Assembly (NCBI GenBank): GCA_035623075.1
Contig: DASPUC010000022.1
Location: forward strand, 212,198-276,197
Source of the DNA: Nitrospiraceae bacterium
GTDB taxonomy: Bacteria > Nitrospirota > Nitrospiria > Nitrospirales > Nitrospiraceae
Length of the DNA stretch: 64,000 nucleotides
Reading direction: 5' to 3'
How positions within the stretch are numbered: position 1 is the stretch's first letter; every line of letters begins with the position of its first letter. A model generated the notes under the pieces. That model saw only the letters and a list, made by a program, of their open reading frames with translations. It was not told the origin of the DNA and ran no database searches. The translations under genes were made by a program, and so were the position numbers. Shown piece after piece: positions 1 to 8,561 of this stretch.

Positions 1-17
1 TGCTGTGACGTCTTCAT
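1..17 (-). CDS. 5' end of a gene running off the left edge
   Basis: On the minus strand an ATG at 17..15 opens a reading frame (Met-Lys-Thr-Ser-Gln) that leaves the window after five codons. It is preceded at 24-31 by a strong ribosome binding site (AAGGAGGA on the minus strand) with six bases of spacing. An in-frame ATG at 23 touches that site and is a poorer start. The product cannot be identified. It is divergent from the small plus-strand gene at 204. Confidence 0.45.
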
Positions 18-203
18 GCGCATTCCTCCTTGGTGATTGGCATGGTCAATCTCTCCCCCTTTGTCGCTGGTGAGTCGTCGAGAACCTGGACAAATTCATG
101 CTAACATGCACCCCTACTCCAGTCAACGCAACACTGGGCCACGGGTTGACCCCATCGTGTGTTTTTTGCACATGTTGCCGTCTTTCTAAAGGAGGAACAG
201 ATT

Positions 204-374
204 GTGGCTGATGTTCGGATTGAAGACGGGATCATCAAAATCGCGAATCTCGAGGTGCAAGACCCTAAAGCAGCAGCAGTGCTCGCTGCTTACCCAGAGG
301 TCCGTTGGGCGGAAATCACACGCCGGGCTCTGAAGATCGGACTCGGGTACCTCAAAGGAGGGGAGCGTGAGTAA
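204..374 (+). CDS. small hypothetical protein, 56 aa
   Basis: The GTG at 204 is chosen as start because AAAGGAGG lies at 188-195. The upstream in-frame ATG at 159 has no ribosome binding site. The product is short, without a membrane segment or cysteines. It has a strand-rich N-terminus (VADVRIEDGIIKIANLEV) and an amphipathic C-terminal helix (WAEITRRALKIGLGYLK). The helix faintly recalls the DNA-binding half of small ribbon-helix-helix proteins, but this is not enough to name a function. It converges on the caspase-like gene, with 11 bases between the two stops. Confidence 0.5.
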   Translation: MADVRIEDGIIKIANLEVQDPKAAAVLAAYPEVRWAEITRRALKIGLGYLKGGERE

Positions 375-385
375 AGGAGGAACGT

Positions 386-1780
386 CTAGGGGTTGGAGGA
401 ACCGCCCTTTTCCACGGCGGCGCGGGCACGGGGATTGGTACCCCCTAACTCGAGATAACGCCTGAACGACTCCACGGCCTTCGGCTGATCGTTGATCTGA
501 TCCGCATACAACTCCCCTAACGAGAAATAGACGTCGGCATAGTTGGGATTGACAGCCACGGCTTTCCGCATGGCCTGCTCCGCTTCCGCATAGTTGCCCC
601 GCTTCTGTTGAATCAACCCCAGCGTGTAATATGAATCCGGATTATTCGGCGCATGTTGGACCGCCAAATTGGCCGCAGACATCGCCTCGTCCAGATTCGG
701 CAGCACTTCGAACCGCACGTAGCTCTTCAGCACATAGGCATCTCCAAACGCGGGATCGTATTCGATCGCCTTGTTCAGTCGTTCCAGCGCCTCGTCAGCA
801 GACTTGCCGGCCTGCAGGAGGGCAAAGGCCTGCTCATACTGCGTTTTCGCTGCCTTTTGTCGTTCTGCCGGCGTCTGCGGTCCCGCCCCCATGATGAAGG
901 CCGCCTTCCGTCCCTCCACCAGGATCGTATCGCCGTCTCCCTCCAAGCGAGAAAACAACGGGTGCTGCTTGCCTTGTGTCGCCTGTTCAACCTGCTGCTT
1001 GACGTATCTTCCCACTTCGGAGGCCATCAACCAGCCATTTTTGTCCTGATCGGCGCGGCCCTGAAGTCCGTCGATAAGCATCTGGATGAAAAGACTTTTC
1101 CCTTGGGTCTGACTCAACGTCTCGCCCTTGTCGGCCGCCGTCAGTATCTGCACCACCCGTTTTTCCGTATCCTCTTCAGGGGCCGACCGCCCTTCAAGCG
1201 ACAATTGTTGAGCGGCGGTTTCTTCCCACCCCCGGACCGCTGCATTGAAAATCAGCAGCGTGTGTTTTGAAGCCGTCCGCCTGGTAAATTCCTTGAGCTG
1301 CTCAAAGGTGATCGCCTTTGAGACAGTTCCAAGCTGGGCATCCCACGGGACCAGATATCCAAGATCCTTTCCGGCTGAATCCTGGGTGATGCCCGCATGC
1401 CCGACAAAATACAGGACAAGTCGATCCTGCCTGCCGACTTTTCTCGGCAAGAAATCCGTGAGAGTTTGTTGCAGACGACGGAGACTTGCATCCTTGTCGT
1501 AGAGCTCGACAACCTCCTCAAATCCAAGCTGTCGAAGCGCGTGAGCGACGGTCTTGCCCTCGTCGACCGCGCCAGGAAGTTTCGGCGCAACCAGATAATT
1601 CTCAATCCCGATAATCACCGCCCAGGATTTGTAATAAAGAACCTCCGGCTTTCCCATTTGGGCAGAGACAGAAACACAGTTCCAGCTGAAGAAGAGACAT
1701 GAGAGGATGATGATGAGCGAGGCTTGCTTATGTCGGAGCGTCGGCAAAGGCATTGGGGAGCTGTATGGGTGAACCGCCAT
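386..1780 (-). CDS. secreted caspase-fold (peptidase C14-like) protein with C-terminal TPRs, catalytic Cys absent
   Basis: 464 aa. Residues about 20-41 form a signal peptide ending SVSAQ, so the protein should be periplasmic or exported. Residues about 50-290 match the caspase-like fold: KSWAVIIGIENY at the first strand, and the catalytic-His motif YFVGHAG with His128. The strand that normally carries the nucleophile in a D-A-C-x-S-G motif reads LLIFNAAVRGW here, so Ala181 stands where Cys is expected. Residues about 310-455 hold three to four TPR units (for example NPDSYYTLGLIQQKRGNYAEA). By family knowledge an intact C14 domain would be a cysteine peptidase. This copy is more likely a binding or scaffold protein. 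It is a single gene, divergent from acs. The start is uncertain, since Met10 is also possible and neither start has a clear ribosome site. Confidence 0.82.
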   Translation of the reverse strand: MAVHPYSSPMPLPTLRHKQASLIIILSCLFFSWNCVSVSAQMGKPEVLYYKSWAVIIGIENYLVAPKLPGAVDEGKTVAHALRQLGFEEVVELYDKDASLRRLQQTLTDFLPRKVGRQDRLVLYFVGHAGITQDSAGKDLGYLVPWDAQLGTVSKAITFEQLKEFTRRTASKHTLLIFNAAVRGWEETAAQQLSLEGRSAPEEDTEKRVVQILTAADKGETLSQTQGKSLFIQMLIDGLQGRADQDKNGWLMASEVGRYVKQQVEQATQGKQHPLFSRLEGDGDTILVEGRKAAFIMGAGPQTPAERQKAAKTQYEQAFALLQAGKSADEALERLNKAIEYDPAFGDAYVLKSYVRFEVLPNLDEAMSAANLAVQHAPNNPDSYYTLGLIQQKRGNYAEAEQAMRKAVAVNPNYADVYFSLGELYADQINDQPKAVESFRRYLELGGTNPRARAAVEKGGSSNP

Positions 1781-1905
1781 ACAAAATCAGCCTACTCTGG
1801 CCCCACAATCACTGTCAAGGAAACTAGCCTGTTAAAGACCGACAGGCCCAACAATCTCACGCTGTTAGTCCGACGGTTTCCTACACGCCCCGTACCAAGG
1901 TACAG

Positions 1906-1935
1906 TTGCAGATGCGCGTACCATTTCCGCATAAT
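1906..1935 (+). promoter_or_regulatory. candidate sigma70 promoter for acs
   Basis: TTGCAG at 1906-1911 and CATAAT at 1930-1935 are separated by 18 bases, giving a predicted start of transcription near 1942 and a leader of about 60 bases before acs. A perfect GTAC-N4-GTAC palindrome lies just upstream at 1892-1903 and could bind a regulator. This rests on consensus matching only. Confidence 0.4.
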
Positions 1936-2003
1936 GCCGATCAGGCTTTTCTCAGTAAGCCGATTCGGGGTCTGACACCCGCCTGTCGAAGGAGTACTCA
2001 TCT

Positions 2004-3893
2004 ATGGCCGACAACATCGACACCCTGTTGAAGGAAAGTCGTATCTACCAACCGACTCCTGCCACCAGAGCGGCCGCCCACATTCAGGATTACGAGGCAG
2101 CGTACGCCAAATCGATCGCTGATCCTGAGCGATTCTGGGCAGAGGCTGCCAATCAACTCGAGTGGTTTCGTCCCTGGTCGAAGGTCCTCGAGTGGAATTA
2201 TCCCTGGGCTAAGTGGTTCGTCGGAGCTACGTGTAACATTTCGCACAACTGCCTCGATCGACACCTCATGGCCGGTCGTAAAAACAAAGTCGCTGTCATT
2301 TGGGTGGGTGAAAACGACCAGGAACGGGTGTTCACCTACGGGGAACTGTCCCGACAGGTGAACCGTTGCGCGAACGCATTGAAAGCCTTAGGCATCAAGA
2401 AAGGCGACCGGGTCAGCATCTATCTCCCGAAAATTCCCGAGCAGATCATCGCCATGCTCGCCTGTGCCAGAATCGGTGCAATCCATAGCGTGGTCTATTC
2501 AGGATTCAGTGCGCCGGCTTTGGCCACGCGCATTCAGGACGCCGAGGCCCGCCTCGTGATCACCGCCGATGTCGGATACGATCGCGGTAAAGTTATTCAG
2601 CTCAAACCCGTCGTCGATCAAGCAGTGGCCCATTGCAAGTCCGTTGAACGTGTCGTGGTCGTGCGACGACTGAAACCGGAGATCGCCCTGTCTTCACCGA
2701 AAGAAATCGATTGGCATGACTGGCTCAAGCCGGAGAAGACCCTCTGCGAAGCAGAGCAGCTGGACTCTGAGACTCCACTCTACATCTTGTATACGTCCGG
2801 GACGACCGGTAAGCCCAAGGGAGTGGTGCACGTTCACGGCGGCTACATGGTCGGCACGTATTTGACGACGAAGTATGTGTTCGACCTCAAAGACGATGAC
2901 GTGTACTTTTGCGTCGCGGATCCCGGCTGGGTCACGGGACATAGCTATATTGTCTATGGCCCGCTCCTAAACGGCGCGACGATCCTCACAGCTGAGGGGA
3001 AACCGGACTATCCAAATCCCGGTCGCTGGTGGGATCTGATCGCACGCTACGGCGTCTCGATCTTCTATACCACCCCCACCGCGATTCGCCTGCTCATGCG
3101 ATACGGCGAAGAGTGGCCGAAACAATTCGATCTCTCCACGCTCCGCATCCTGGGCAGCGTGGGAGAGCCGATCAACCCGGAGGCCTGGGAGTGGTTTCAT
3201 CGTGTCACGGGAGGAGAGAAACCGATTATGGATACGTGGTGGCAGACGGAAACGGGCTCTATCCTTATTACTCCTCTGCCGACCGTATCTTTGAAGCCTG
3301 GCTCAGCCACGAGGCCGTTCCTGGGCATCGAAGCCGACGTGGTGGACCGGGAAGGGAAGAGCCTCCCGGCCAATGCCGGCGGATTCGCCGTCATCAAGAA
3401 ACCTTGGCCCTCGATGATGAGAACGATCTATAAAGATCCGGAGCGCTACAAGGCCTACTGGAATACGATTCCGAACTGCTATACCGCTGGTGATGTGTGC
3501 CACAAAGACGCGGATGGCTATATGTGGTTCATGGGTCGAGCAGACGACGTGATCAAAGTGGCGGGCAATCGGCTCGGCACGGCCGAAGTGGAGAGCGCGA
3601 TCGTCAGTCACCCCGCTGTGGCGGAGGCGGCGGTCATCGGGAAGCCGCACAAAACGGTCGGCGAGTCCATCAAAGCCTTCATCATTCTGAAGCAGGGCGA
3701 AAAAGGAAGCGATGAGCTGATTCAATCGATCAAAGATCAGGTGATGCAAGAACTGGGGAAGATCGCCGTGCCGGCCGAGATCGACATCGTGGCTTCGCTC
3801 CCGAAAACTCGTTCCGGCAAAATCATGCGACGGGTGCTGAAAGCAAAGGAGCTTGGACAAGATCCCGGCGATATCTCGACCATTGAAGAGTAG
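2004..3893 (+). CDS. acs: acetyl-CoA synthetase (AMP-forming)
   Basis: 629 aa, close to the usual 640-650. It activates acetate with ATP to acetyl-AMP and then to acetyl-CoA in the cytoplasm. The N-terminal ACAS_N region (FWAEAANQLEWFRPW) is followed by the adenylate-forming domain with P-loop YTSGTTGKPKG (about residue 265), the acetate-pocket and adenine motif WWQTETG (about 410), the hinge region GRADDVIKVAGNRLG (about 515), and the C-terminal PKTRSGKIMRR whose Lys is the catalytic and acetylation-regulated residue of the family. ATG 2004 has GAAGGAG about ten bases upstream. It is probably monocistronic, with a separate small gene following. In a nitrite oxidiser it would feed or drain acetyl-CoA linked to the reductive TCA cycle. 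Confidence 0.95.
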   Translation: MADNIDTLLKESRIYQPTPATRAAAHIQDYEAAYAKSIADPERFWAEAANQLEWFRPWSKVLEWNYPWAKWFVGATCNISHNCLDRHLMAGRKNKVAVIWVGENDQERVFTYGELSRQVNRCANALKALGIKKGDRVSIYLPKIPEQIIAMLACARIGAIHSVVYSGFSAPALATRIQDAEARLVITADVGYDRGKVIQLKPVVDQAVAHCKSVERVVVVRRLKPEIALSSPKEIDWHDWLKPEKTLCEAEQLDSETPLYILYTSGTTGKPKGVVHVHGGYMVGTYLTTKYVFDLKDDDVYFCVADPGWVTGHSYIVYGPLLNGATILTAEGKPDYPNPGRWWDLIARYGVSIFYTTPTAIRLLMRYGEEWPKQFDLSTLRILGSVGEPINPEAWEWFHRVTGGEKPIMDTWWQTETGSILITPLPTVSLKPGSATRPFLGIEADVVDREGKSLPANAGGFAVIKKPWPSMMRTIYKDPERYKAYWNTIPNCYTAGDVCHKDADGYMWFMGRADDVIKVAGNRLGTAEVESAIVSHPAVAEAAVIGKPHKTVGESIKAFIILKQGEKGSDELIQSIKDQVMQELGKIAVPAEIDIVASLPKTRSGKIMRRVLKAKELGQDPGDISTIEE

Positions 3894-3921
3894 CCGTCAG
3901 TCGTCAGCGTGCAGCGGTCAG
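3894..3921. repeat. heptameric degenerate tandem repeat, family 1 (GTCAG)
   Basis: Four 7-base units, CCGTCAG TCGTCAG CGTGCAG CGGTCAG, start at the base after the acs stop and end seven bases before the ribosome site of the next gene. The phase is exact (GTCAG or GCAG every seven bases). Related arrays lie at 5134, 29523 and 38002. Confidence 0.7.
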
Positions 3922-3939
3922 CCAACCAAGGAGGCTGGT

Positions 3940-4407
3940 ATGGTCCGATCTAGCTGGAGGATGAGTTTGGTCGTGGGCATGGTCATCGGCGGATTCCTCT
4001 GCGGCACTCTGGGCATGGCGCCAGCAGCGGAGTCGGATACAAAGGTGAAGAAGCCCAAAACCAGCCAGGAACCAAAAGCGGCAAAACCGAAGGGGGAAAA
4101 GCCCAAATTCAAGACGGCTGAAACAGCGGGAAAGGCAACGGCCTGCTTTGGAGTTGCTCCGAAGATCGACAAGGTTAGTCCAGATGAGGGCAAGCCCGGC
4201 GATAAGGTGACCATTACCGGAGCGAATTTCGGAAGCACCGAGTGTTTGCGCAGCGTCTCATTCGGTCCTGGTCACACAGCCACCTTCAAGATGGAGAGCG
4301 CAACGAAGATTACCGCAACCGTCCCGAGCGGCGGTCGGAAGGGATTGGCTATTCTGACGGTGACCACGGCATCAGGCGAGGATTCGAAGCCGTTCCTCGT
4401 GAAGTAA
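3940..4407 (+). CDS. secreted IPT/TIG-domain protein
   Basis: 155 aa from ATG 3940, which has AAGGAGG at 3928-3934. An upstream in-frame ATG at 3853 lies inside acs and is rejected. Residues 1-30 form a signal peptide (LVVGMVIGGFLCGTLG, cleavage near MAPAAES). A Lys/Pro/Glu-rich linker follows to about residue 70. Residues about 75-155 form one immunoglobulin-like IPT/TIG fold, with the characteristic start PKIDKVSPDEGKPGDKVTITG, here also ANFGSTEC and the closing strands VPSGGRKGLAILTVTT. Two cysteines (ACFG and TECL) could form a disulfide. Such domains mediate extracellular protein or carbohydrate binding. No enzymatic role is visible. Confidence 0.8.
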   Translation: MVRSSWRMSLVVGMVIGGFLCGTLGMAPAAESDTKVKKPKTSQEPKAAKPKGEKPKFKTAETAGKATACFGVAPKIDKVSPDEGKPGDKVTITGANFGSTECLRSVSFGPGHTATFKMESATKITATVPSGGRKGLAILTVTTASGEDSKPFLVK

Positions 4408-4471
4408 CGACCGGGAATGTCGAATAATCAGCCTTCAGCAGAGCCGCGAGTCGAGCGCTGATGGCGACATC

Positions 4472-5125
4472 TTAAATCAGGCGATGCTTCTGCAAATATT
4501 CTTTGTCGATGACCGGTATGGACTTAGGAAGCTGATTTCGCTCTTGCAGCAGTCGCTCCACGTATTTGCCGATAAGGTCGGATTCGAGATTGACTGAATC
4601 CCCTGGTTGCTTCAGGCCGAGCGTCGTCACCTTGGCGGTGTGTGGGATGATGGCAACCGAGAATCCCTTCTCAGTCACGTCGTTGACTGTGAGACTAATC
4701 CCATCGACAGTGATCGACCCCTTCACCACACAGTAGCGCAGAATCTCGTGCGGCGCCTCGATCGTGAAAAAGATGGCGTTGCCCTCTTGATGACGGTCGC
4801 GAATAGTGCCCACTCCATCGACATGGCCGGCTACAAGATGCCCCCCGATGCGCTCGTTGAGTTTCATCGCCCGCTCGAGATTCACTGGGGCCCCTGTCGT
4901 CAAATGACCGAGCGTCGTCACCGATAGGGTCTCAGGAGAAACCTCCACCGCGAAGTTGCGCTCACCCTTGGTCACGACCGTGAGGCAAGTGCCGTTGATG
5001 CTGACGCTATCACCGATCTTGAGATCACTTAAAACGGTCGCGGCGAGAATCGTCAGTCTCGTCCCTGCGAGAGTCTTCTCTACTGCCGTTACGGCGCCCA
5101 TTTCCTCTACGATGCCGGTGAACAT
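4472..5125 (-). CDS. ribE: riboflavin synthase, alpha subunit
   Basis: 217 aa, the usual length. It dismutates two 6,7-dimethyl-8-ribityllumazine molecules into riboflavin plus the pyrimidinedione. The start MFTGIVEEMG is diagnostic. Two lumazine-binding repeats are visible: residues 1-97 (SINGTCLTVV, FAVEVSPETL) and 98-200 (GGHLVAGHVDGVGTI, GSITVDGISLTVNDV, FSVAIIPHT). It is the last gene of the long minus-strand series that includes ribD at 8558-9670, but an esterase, an unknown protein, an MFS transporter and a small membrane peptide lie between the two rib genes. A heptameric repeat (5134-5153) occupies the space where its ribosome site should be, and no strong Shine-Dalgarno sequence is seen. 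Confidence 0.95.
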   Translation of the reverse strand: MFTGIVEEMGAVTAVEKTLAGTRLTILAATVLSDLKIGDSVSINGTCLTVVTKGERNFAVEVSPETLSVTTLGHLTTGAPVNLERAMKLNERIGGHLVAGHVDGVGTIRDRHQEGNAIFFTIEAPHEILRYCVVKGSITVDGISLTVNDVTEKGFSVAIIPHTAKVTTLGLKQPGDSVNLESDLIGKYVERLLQERNQLPKSIPVIDKEYLQKHRLI

Positions 5126-5133
5126 AGAAAAGC

Positions 5134-5153
5134 TCTCAGCCGTCAGCGCTCAG
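5134..5153. repeat. heptameric degenerate repeat, family 1, upstream of ribE
   Basis: TCAG recurs at 5136, 5143 and 5150, exactly seven bases apart (units of the form NNNTCAG: CTCTCAG, CCGTCAG, CGCTCAG). It is the same word family as 3894-3921. It lies directly between the stop of the small membrane gene and the ribE start. Confidence 0.6.
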
Positions 5154-5270
5154 CTACGATTCTTTCTTCAAGACTTGACGAACAACATAGGCGAAAACAA
5201 CGATCAAGACAACCACGCCAATCGAAGCCAGTACCCCGATTACAATGTTTTCCGTCGCATACTCTTTCAC
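5154..5270 (-). CDS. single-pass membrane peptide, 38 aa
   Basis: A GTG at 5270 opens a 38-codon frame ending TAG at 5154-5156. The only in-frame codon choice is GTG, because a TAA lies four codons upstream. The product begins VKEYATENIVIGVL, has one uninterrupted hydrophobic helix of about 20 residues (VLASIGVVVLIVVFAYVV) and ends with a basic tail RQVLKKES, as expected for a type I-like or tail-anchored single-pass protein. It lies 23 bases after the MFS stop and 28 before ribE on the same strand. The ribosome site is weak. It could be an accessory subunit of the MFS transporter, but that is only positional. Confidence 0.5.
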   Translation of the reverse strand: MKEYATENIVIGVLASIGVVVLIVVFAYVVRQVLKKES

Positions 5271-5293
5271 AGTGGCCCATTATAGCACCGGGG

Positions 5294-6463
5294 CTATGCC
5301 CGTCTCATGGTCAGCCAGAACACCCCTGCCGCCAGCAGCTGAATGCCCGCAATGATGGCAAACGCATTCGCATAGCTCATCCGTTCGATTAACACCCCGG
5401 CGAGCAGCGGTCCGCTTGCGTGGCCGATGTCCATAATGGTCCCCTGCATCCCCATGCCTGCACCGAGCGTTTTGAATTCAGAACTATCGGCGACGAGCGC
5501 CGAGGAGGAAGACGAGACCACGGCTTCACCAAATCCGAATCCCGCAGAAAGGACAAGCAAGAAAGCAAAGAGCGAGACATGCGGTATACAGACGAAGGTT
5601 GCTGCGCAAATCAGCAATCCGATCATGATGAGCGGCTGCCTCCCCAGCCGATCGGATACCCGCCCCATGATCGGCTTCGAACAGAACGACGTGAACGCTT
5701 GCACGGTAAAGAGAAGACCGACTTCGCCAGGGTTTAATCCAGCGGCCACGCCATAGAGCGGGAGGAACGCCATAAGGGCCCCATTGGCAATCATCTTGGC
5801 GGCATCCGTGGAGCTGGTAATCAGAACCTTCCGGTTTTTCGCCATGATCGTAAAACCTTTCCACATCTCCGCCAGTAGTGGCGTGAGCCCTTTCTCATGA
5901 AGCCGTGGCGGGGGTGCATTCAGGCGGAGGCTATAAAAGATTGCAACGGCAACACAGCCAAAGACTCCCGCCGTCACGAACGCGGATGAGAACCCGGCGG
6001 CATAGACAAGATAGCCTCCGATAAAGGGACCCAGTAGGGCGCCGGATTGCGTACAGGCGGTATAAGTCCCGAGTGCGGCGCCGCGTCGCTCGCGATAGAG
6101 CTCAGCCACGGTCGCCAGAGCGCTCGGCGCGAAAATCGCCGTAGCAAGTCCATGGACGAACCGCAAAGTTGTCAGCACATTCAAATCGGATACGAATGGA
6201 TAAAGAAAGGGCGGCAACCCGAAAGCCACGACCCCGATGCGCAATAGCAGCCGCCGGCCATAAATGTCTGACAGCGCACCAGACGGCAGCTTGAGGAACA
6301 CCCCGGTGAGAGTTGAGACCGACACGATCAGGCCGATACGTTCTGGGCCGGCCCCCAGCGATTCCGCAAACAAGGCCAAGACAGGCATGCGCACCATGTT
6401 GTAGCTGATGAAACAGAATACGCCGATCGTACAGAGCAAAATAAAACTGCGCGTGGTGGTCAT
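5294..6463 (-). CDS. major facilitator superfamily transporter
   Basis: 389 aa with about 12 predicted membrane helices. The MFS signature loop between helices 2 and 3 reads GALSDIYGRRLLL (about residue 60) and its counterpart between helices 8 and 9 reads GRVSDRLGRQPLI (about 265), so it is a drug:H+ antiporter-like member. The substrate is not predictable. Its ATG overlaps the stop of the upstream gene by four bases (ATGA, 6460-6463), so translation is probably coupled. Position between rib genes might suggest a flavin-related substrate, but the interposed esterase makes that weak. Confidence 0.88.
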   Translation of the reverse strand: MTTTRSFILLCTIGVFCFISYNMVRMPVLALFAESLGAGPERIGLIVSVSTLTGVFLKLPSGALSDIYGRRLLLRIGVVAFGLPPFLYPFVSDLNVLTTLRFVHGLATAIFAPSALATVAELYRERRGAALGTYTACTQSGALLGPFIGGYLVYAAGFSSAFVTAGVFGCVAVAIFYSLRLNAPPPRLHEKGLTPLLAEMWKGFTIMAKNRKVLITSSTDAAKMIANGALMAFLPLYGVAAGLNPGEVGLLFTVQAFTSFCSKPIMGRVSDRLGRQPLIMIGLLICAATFVCIPHVSLFAFLLVLSAGFGFGEAVVSSSSSALVADSSEFKTLGAGMGMQGTIMDIGHASGPLLAGVLIERMSYANAFAIIAGIQLLAAGVFWLTMRRA

Positions 6464-7275
6464 GGTTTTGTCGTTTTCGTTTGACCGGAGAGAGGTGGAA
6501 TCTGCTGACGTCCCAACGCACCTTTCAAGAAGGCCACGTCCTCTGCTGGCAGCGAAGGAGGATCCGTTGCCTCAAAGAGGACCCGCTCCGGGCGCTCACG
6601 CATCTCTAAACCCAAACGGTTCACGACCTCGACTCCTTTTGCCAGCTTGCGCGCGATGATCCCGCTTATAAGCGGACGAAGCAGTGACATCAGCCCTGAC
6701 AGGATGCGATTGTCCAATTTCGTATACGAGACCATCGTGCTATCCATCGCCTCGGCTCCGCCAGCCTCTTTCACCGGATTCATTCTGAGGAACACGACAG
6801 CCTTCCCCGTCATGTTCGGAAGCAACCGGCTGTGGTGAGATCCCACGAGATAGTAGATCCGTGATGACCGATCCTGACAGACAAGTTCCACGATCCCCTC
6901 GGTTCCTTCGCCATCGTTACCCCAATAACGACCTGCACCTTGTCTTTCCGCTTTGTACAGACCCAGATCAAGTCGATTGATCAAGGCCGCGGCGAGAGGG
7001 GGACGATCCAGGAGATACTGATACATCGACTCCGACAAAGCAGCCCGAATCGGCCCCACGGCATTCACGGTCGTATAGTTGCCGATGATAGATTGCAGCC
7101 GGCAGGCCCAATCGGGATCGACGTTCTCCACAGGGAACGTCACACCTGCATGTTGAGGCGTGAGAACGCAGGATTCCGCCCGTACCAAACCAGGAAGGCT
7201 GGTTGCGCCCAGCCCCATCAGAAGGACAAAAACCATCGGCCCATCACTTCGCACTATCAACCAGCCTGGGCTCAT
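6460..7275 (-). CDS. secreted protein of unknown function
   Basis: 271 aa. An N-terminal signal segment (MVFVLLMGLGATSLPGLVRAES) ends with an A-x-A-like cleavage site. The mature part has two cysteines close to the N-terminus (SCVLTP, WACRL) and one in LVCQDRSS, then a strand-rich centre and a helical C-terminal part (GLMSLLRPLISGIIARKLAKG). No catalytic motif is recognised. It overlaps its neighbours by four bases on both sides (ATGA at 7272-7275 and 6460-6463), placing it firmly in an operon between an exported esterase and an MFS transporter. These three may form one export or modification function. Confidence 0.7.
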   Translation of the reverse strand: MSPGWLIVRSDGPMVFVLLMGLGATSLPGLVRAESCVLTPQHAGVTFPVENVDPDWACRLQSIIGNYTTVNAVGPIRAALSESMYQYLLDRPPLAAALINRLDLGLYKAERQGAGRYWGNDGEGTEGIVELVCQDRSSRIYYLVGSHHSRLLPNMTGKAVVFLRMNPVKEAGGAEAMDSTMVSYTKLDNRILSGLMSLLRPLISGIIARKLAKGVEVVNRLGLEMRERPERVLFEATDPPSLPAEDVAFLKGALGRQQIPPLSGQTKTTKP

Positions 7276-8561
7276 GAGACCGGTTTCTGGACCGAAATCA
7301 TGACATGGATGGGAAAGAGCTGGCGAGGGTCTTGTCGGAGTCGCGCCTGCCGCAACAAGATATCAACTGACGGTACGACAAGCGCCTCGAACGAGACTTG
7401 CCCGTTCGTCACGACTGTGAGCGGCTTGGCCGAGTCGATCAAGTAGTCGTTGAGAAACAAGCTGTAGCGCTGCACGCGCTTTGTCTCGACCTCGATACGG
7501 TTTGGCGCCGCGATTGTCGCTTCCAACGTGGCGTACTGCTTGCGCTTGGTGAGTTCATCGCGTTTATTGATGAGATCGTCCGAGAAGGCTGCGATCTCAT
7601 CTGTGGCATCGATGCGCACCCAGCCGAAGGCCTGGAAATGACTCGCCTCTCGCACCAGTCGTATTGTGGCGGGAAAGGGATTGCGACGTTGAGCATTGAA
7701 CCATGCAACCAGAGCCGGCAATTCTTCTCGCGGGAAATAATGTCCGCCGGCCATCGGGTGTTCCCGTTGATGCTCTCGATAGATGTGGGAATAGCCTAGG
7801 TTTGCCAGTTCGCGTGAAATGGTTCGGCTCAATTCCACGGGCATCACCTGATCCTTGGCTCCATGAATCATATAGACAGGAGTCGATTGAAGATTCGCCA
7901 AAAACGGCAGCAGGACATCATCCAGTCCCCCCGCCATCGGTGCAATCCCGGCAAACGTCGGAGCCTGGTGCATCCCGATCAGCCAGGTACCGATTCCCCC
8001 GTTCGACATACCGGTGAGAAAGATCCGATCAGGGTCGACGTGATAGCGTCGCTGGACCGAATGGATTGTCGCCATGACCAGATCTTCCGCCCATCTCGTG
8101 AACCACGCTCCCGCCGGGTAGGTGGGACAGGCAAGGACGTAATCCTCCCCGAGCCTAGCCTGCCACCGTTCCAGGTAAGCCTCGCCGGAAAATCCGGCTC
8201 CGTGCAAACAGACAACCAGCCCATACCCCTTGCTCGGCTGATACGTCTGCGGCACGAACAGCGCGAGGTGGTAGGTGCGCCCCTGCACCATGATCTGCTC
8301 ATCCGGCATTGTTCCAACCGGCTGAGCCTTATACTCGCGCCCCGTTTGGATCAGTCGCGTGATAGTGTCGATCGAGGCATCCGGATCAGCGACGATGTCC
8401 TGTAACGTTCGTTCTGCTTGCTCCGCATCCGCGACGTCGAGATACTGAAGCACCAGTTGAACAAGACCGGGACGGGCCGATTTCGGCGGTTCGGCCCAAC
8501 CGATGCTGGCCACGAGCGTGACCAGACCGATGAGTACGCCAATGATGGACGTGAGTTTCAG
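7272..8561 (-). CDS. secreted alpha/beta-hydrolase, PHB-depolymerase/LpqC-like esterase, probable CTG start
   Basis: 429 aa from CTG 8561, or 413 aa from the in-frame GTG 8513. The longer form is preferred. It adds KLTSIIGVLIGLVTLV, which completes a signal peptide ending GWAEPP. The codon overlaps the ribD stop as CTGA, exactly as the other genes of this series overlap by ATGA. GGAGG stands seven bases upstream. The hydrolase core starts near residue 115 with VVCLHGAGFSG (oxyanion region). The nucleophile elbow is GMSNGG (about 195), and an HGAKD and later GGHYFP segment fit the acid and His of the triad. Family members hydrolyse esters such as polyhydroxyalkanoates or feruloyl esters. The actual substrate is unknown. 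The last 130 residues form a strand-rich C-terminal domain. Confidence 0.8.
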   Translation of the reverse strand: MKLTSIIGVLIGLVTLVASIGWAEPPKSARPGLVQLVLQYLDVADAEQAERTLQDIVADPDASIDTITRLIQTGREYKAQPVGTMPDEQIMVQGRTYHLALFVPQTYQPSKGYGLVVCLHGAGFSGEAYLERWQARLGEDYVLACPTYPAGAWFTRWAEDLVMATIHSVQRRYHVDPDRIFLTGMSNGGIGTWLIGMHQAPTFAGIAPMAGGLDDVLLPFLANLQSTPVYMIHGAKDQVMPVELSRTISRELANLGYSHIYREHQREHPMAGGHYFPREELPALVAWFNAQRRNPFPATIRLVREASHFQAFGWVRIDATDEIAAFSDDLINKRDELTKRKQYATLEATIAAPNRIEVETKRVQRYSLFLNDYLIDSAKPLTVVTNGQVSFEALVVPSVDILLRQARLRQDPRQLFPIHVMISVQKPVS

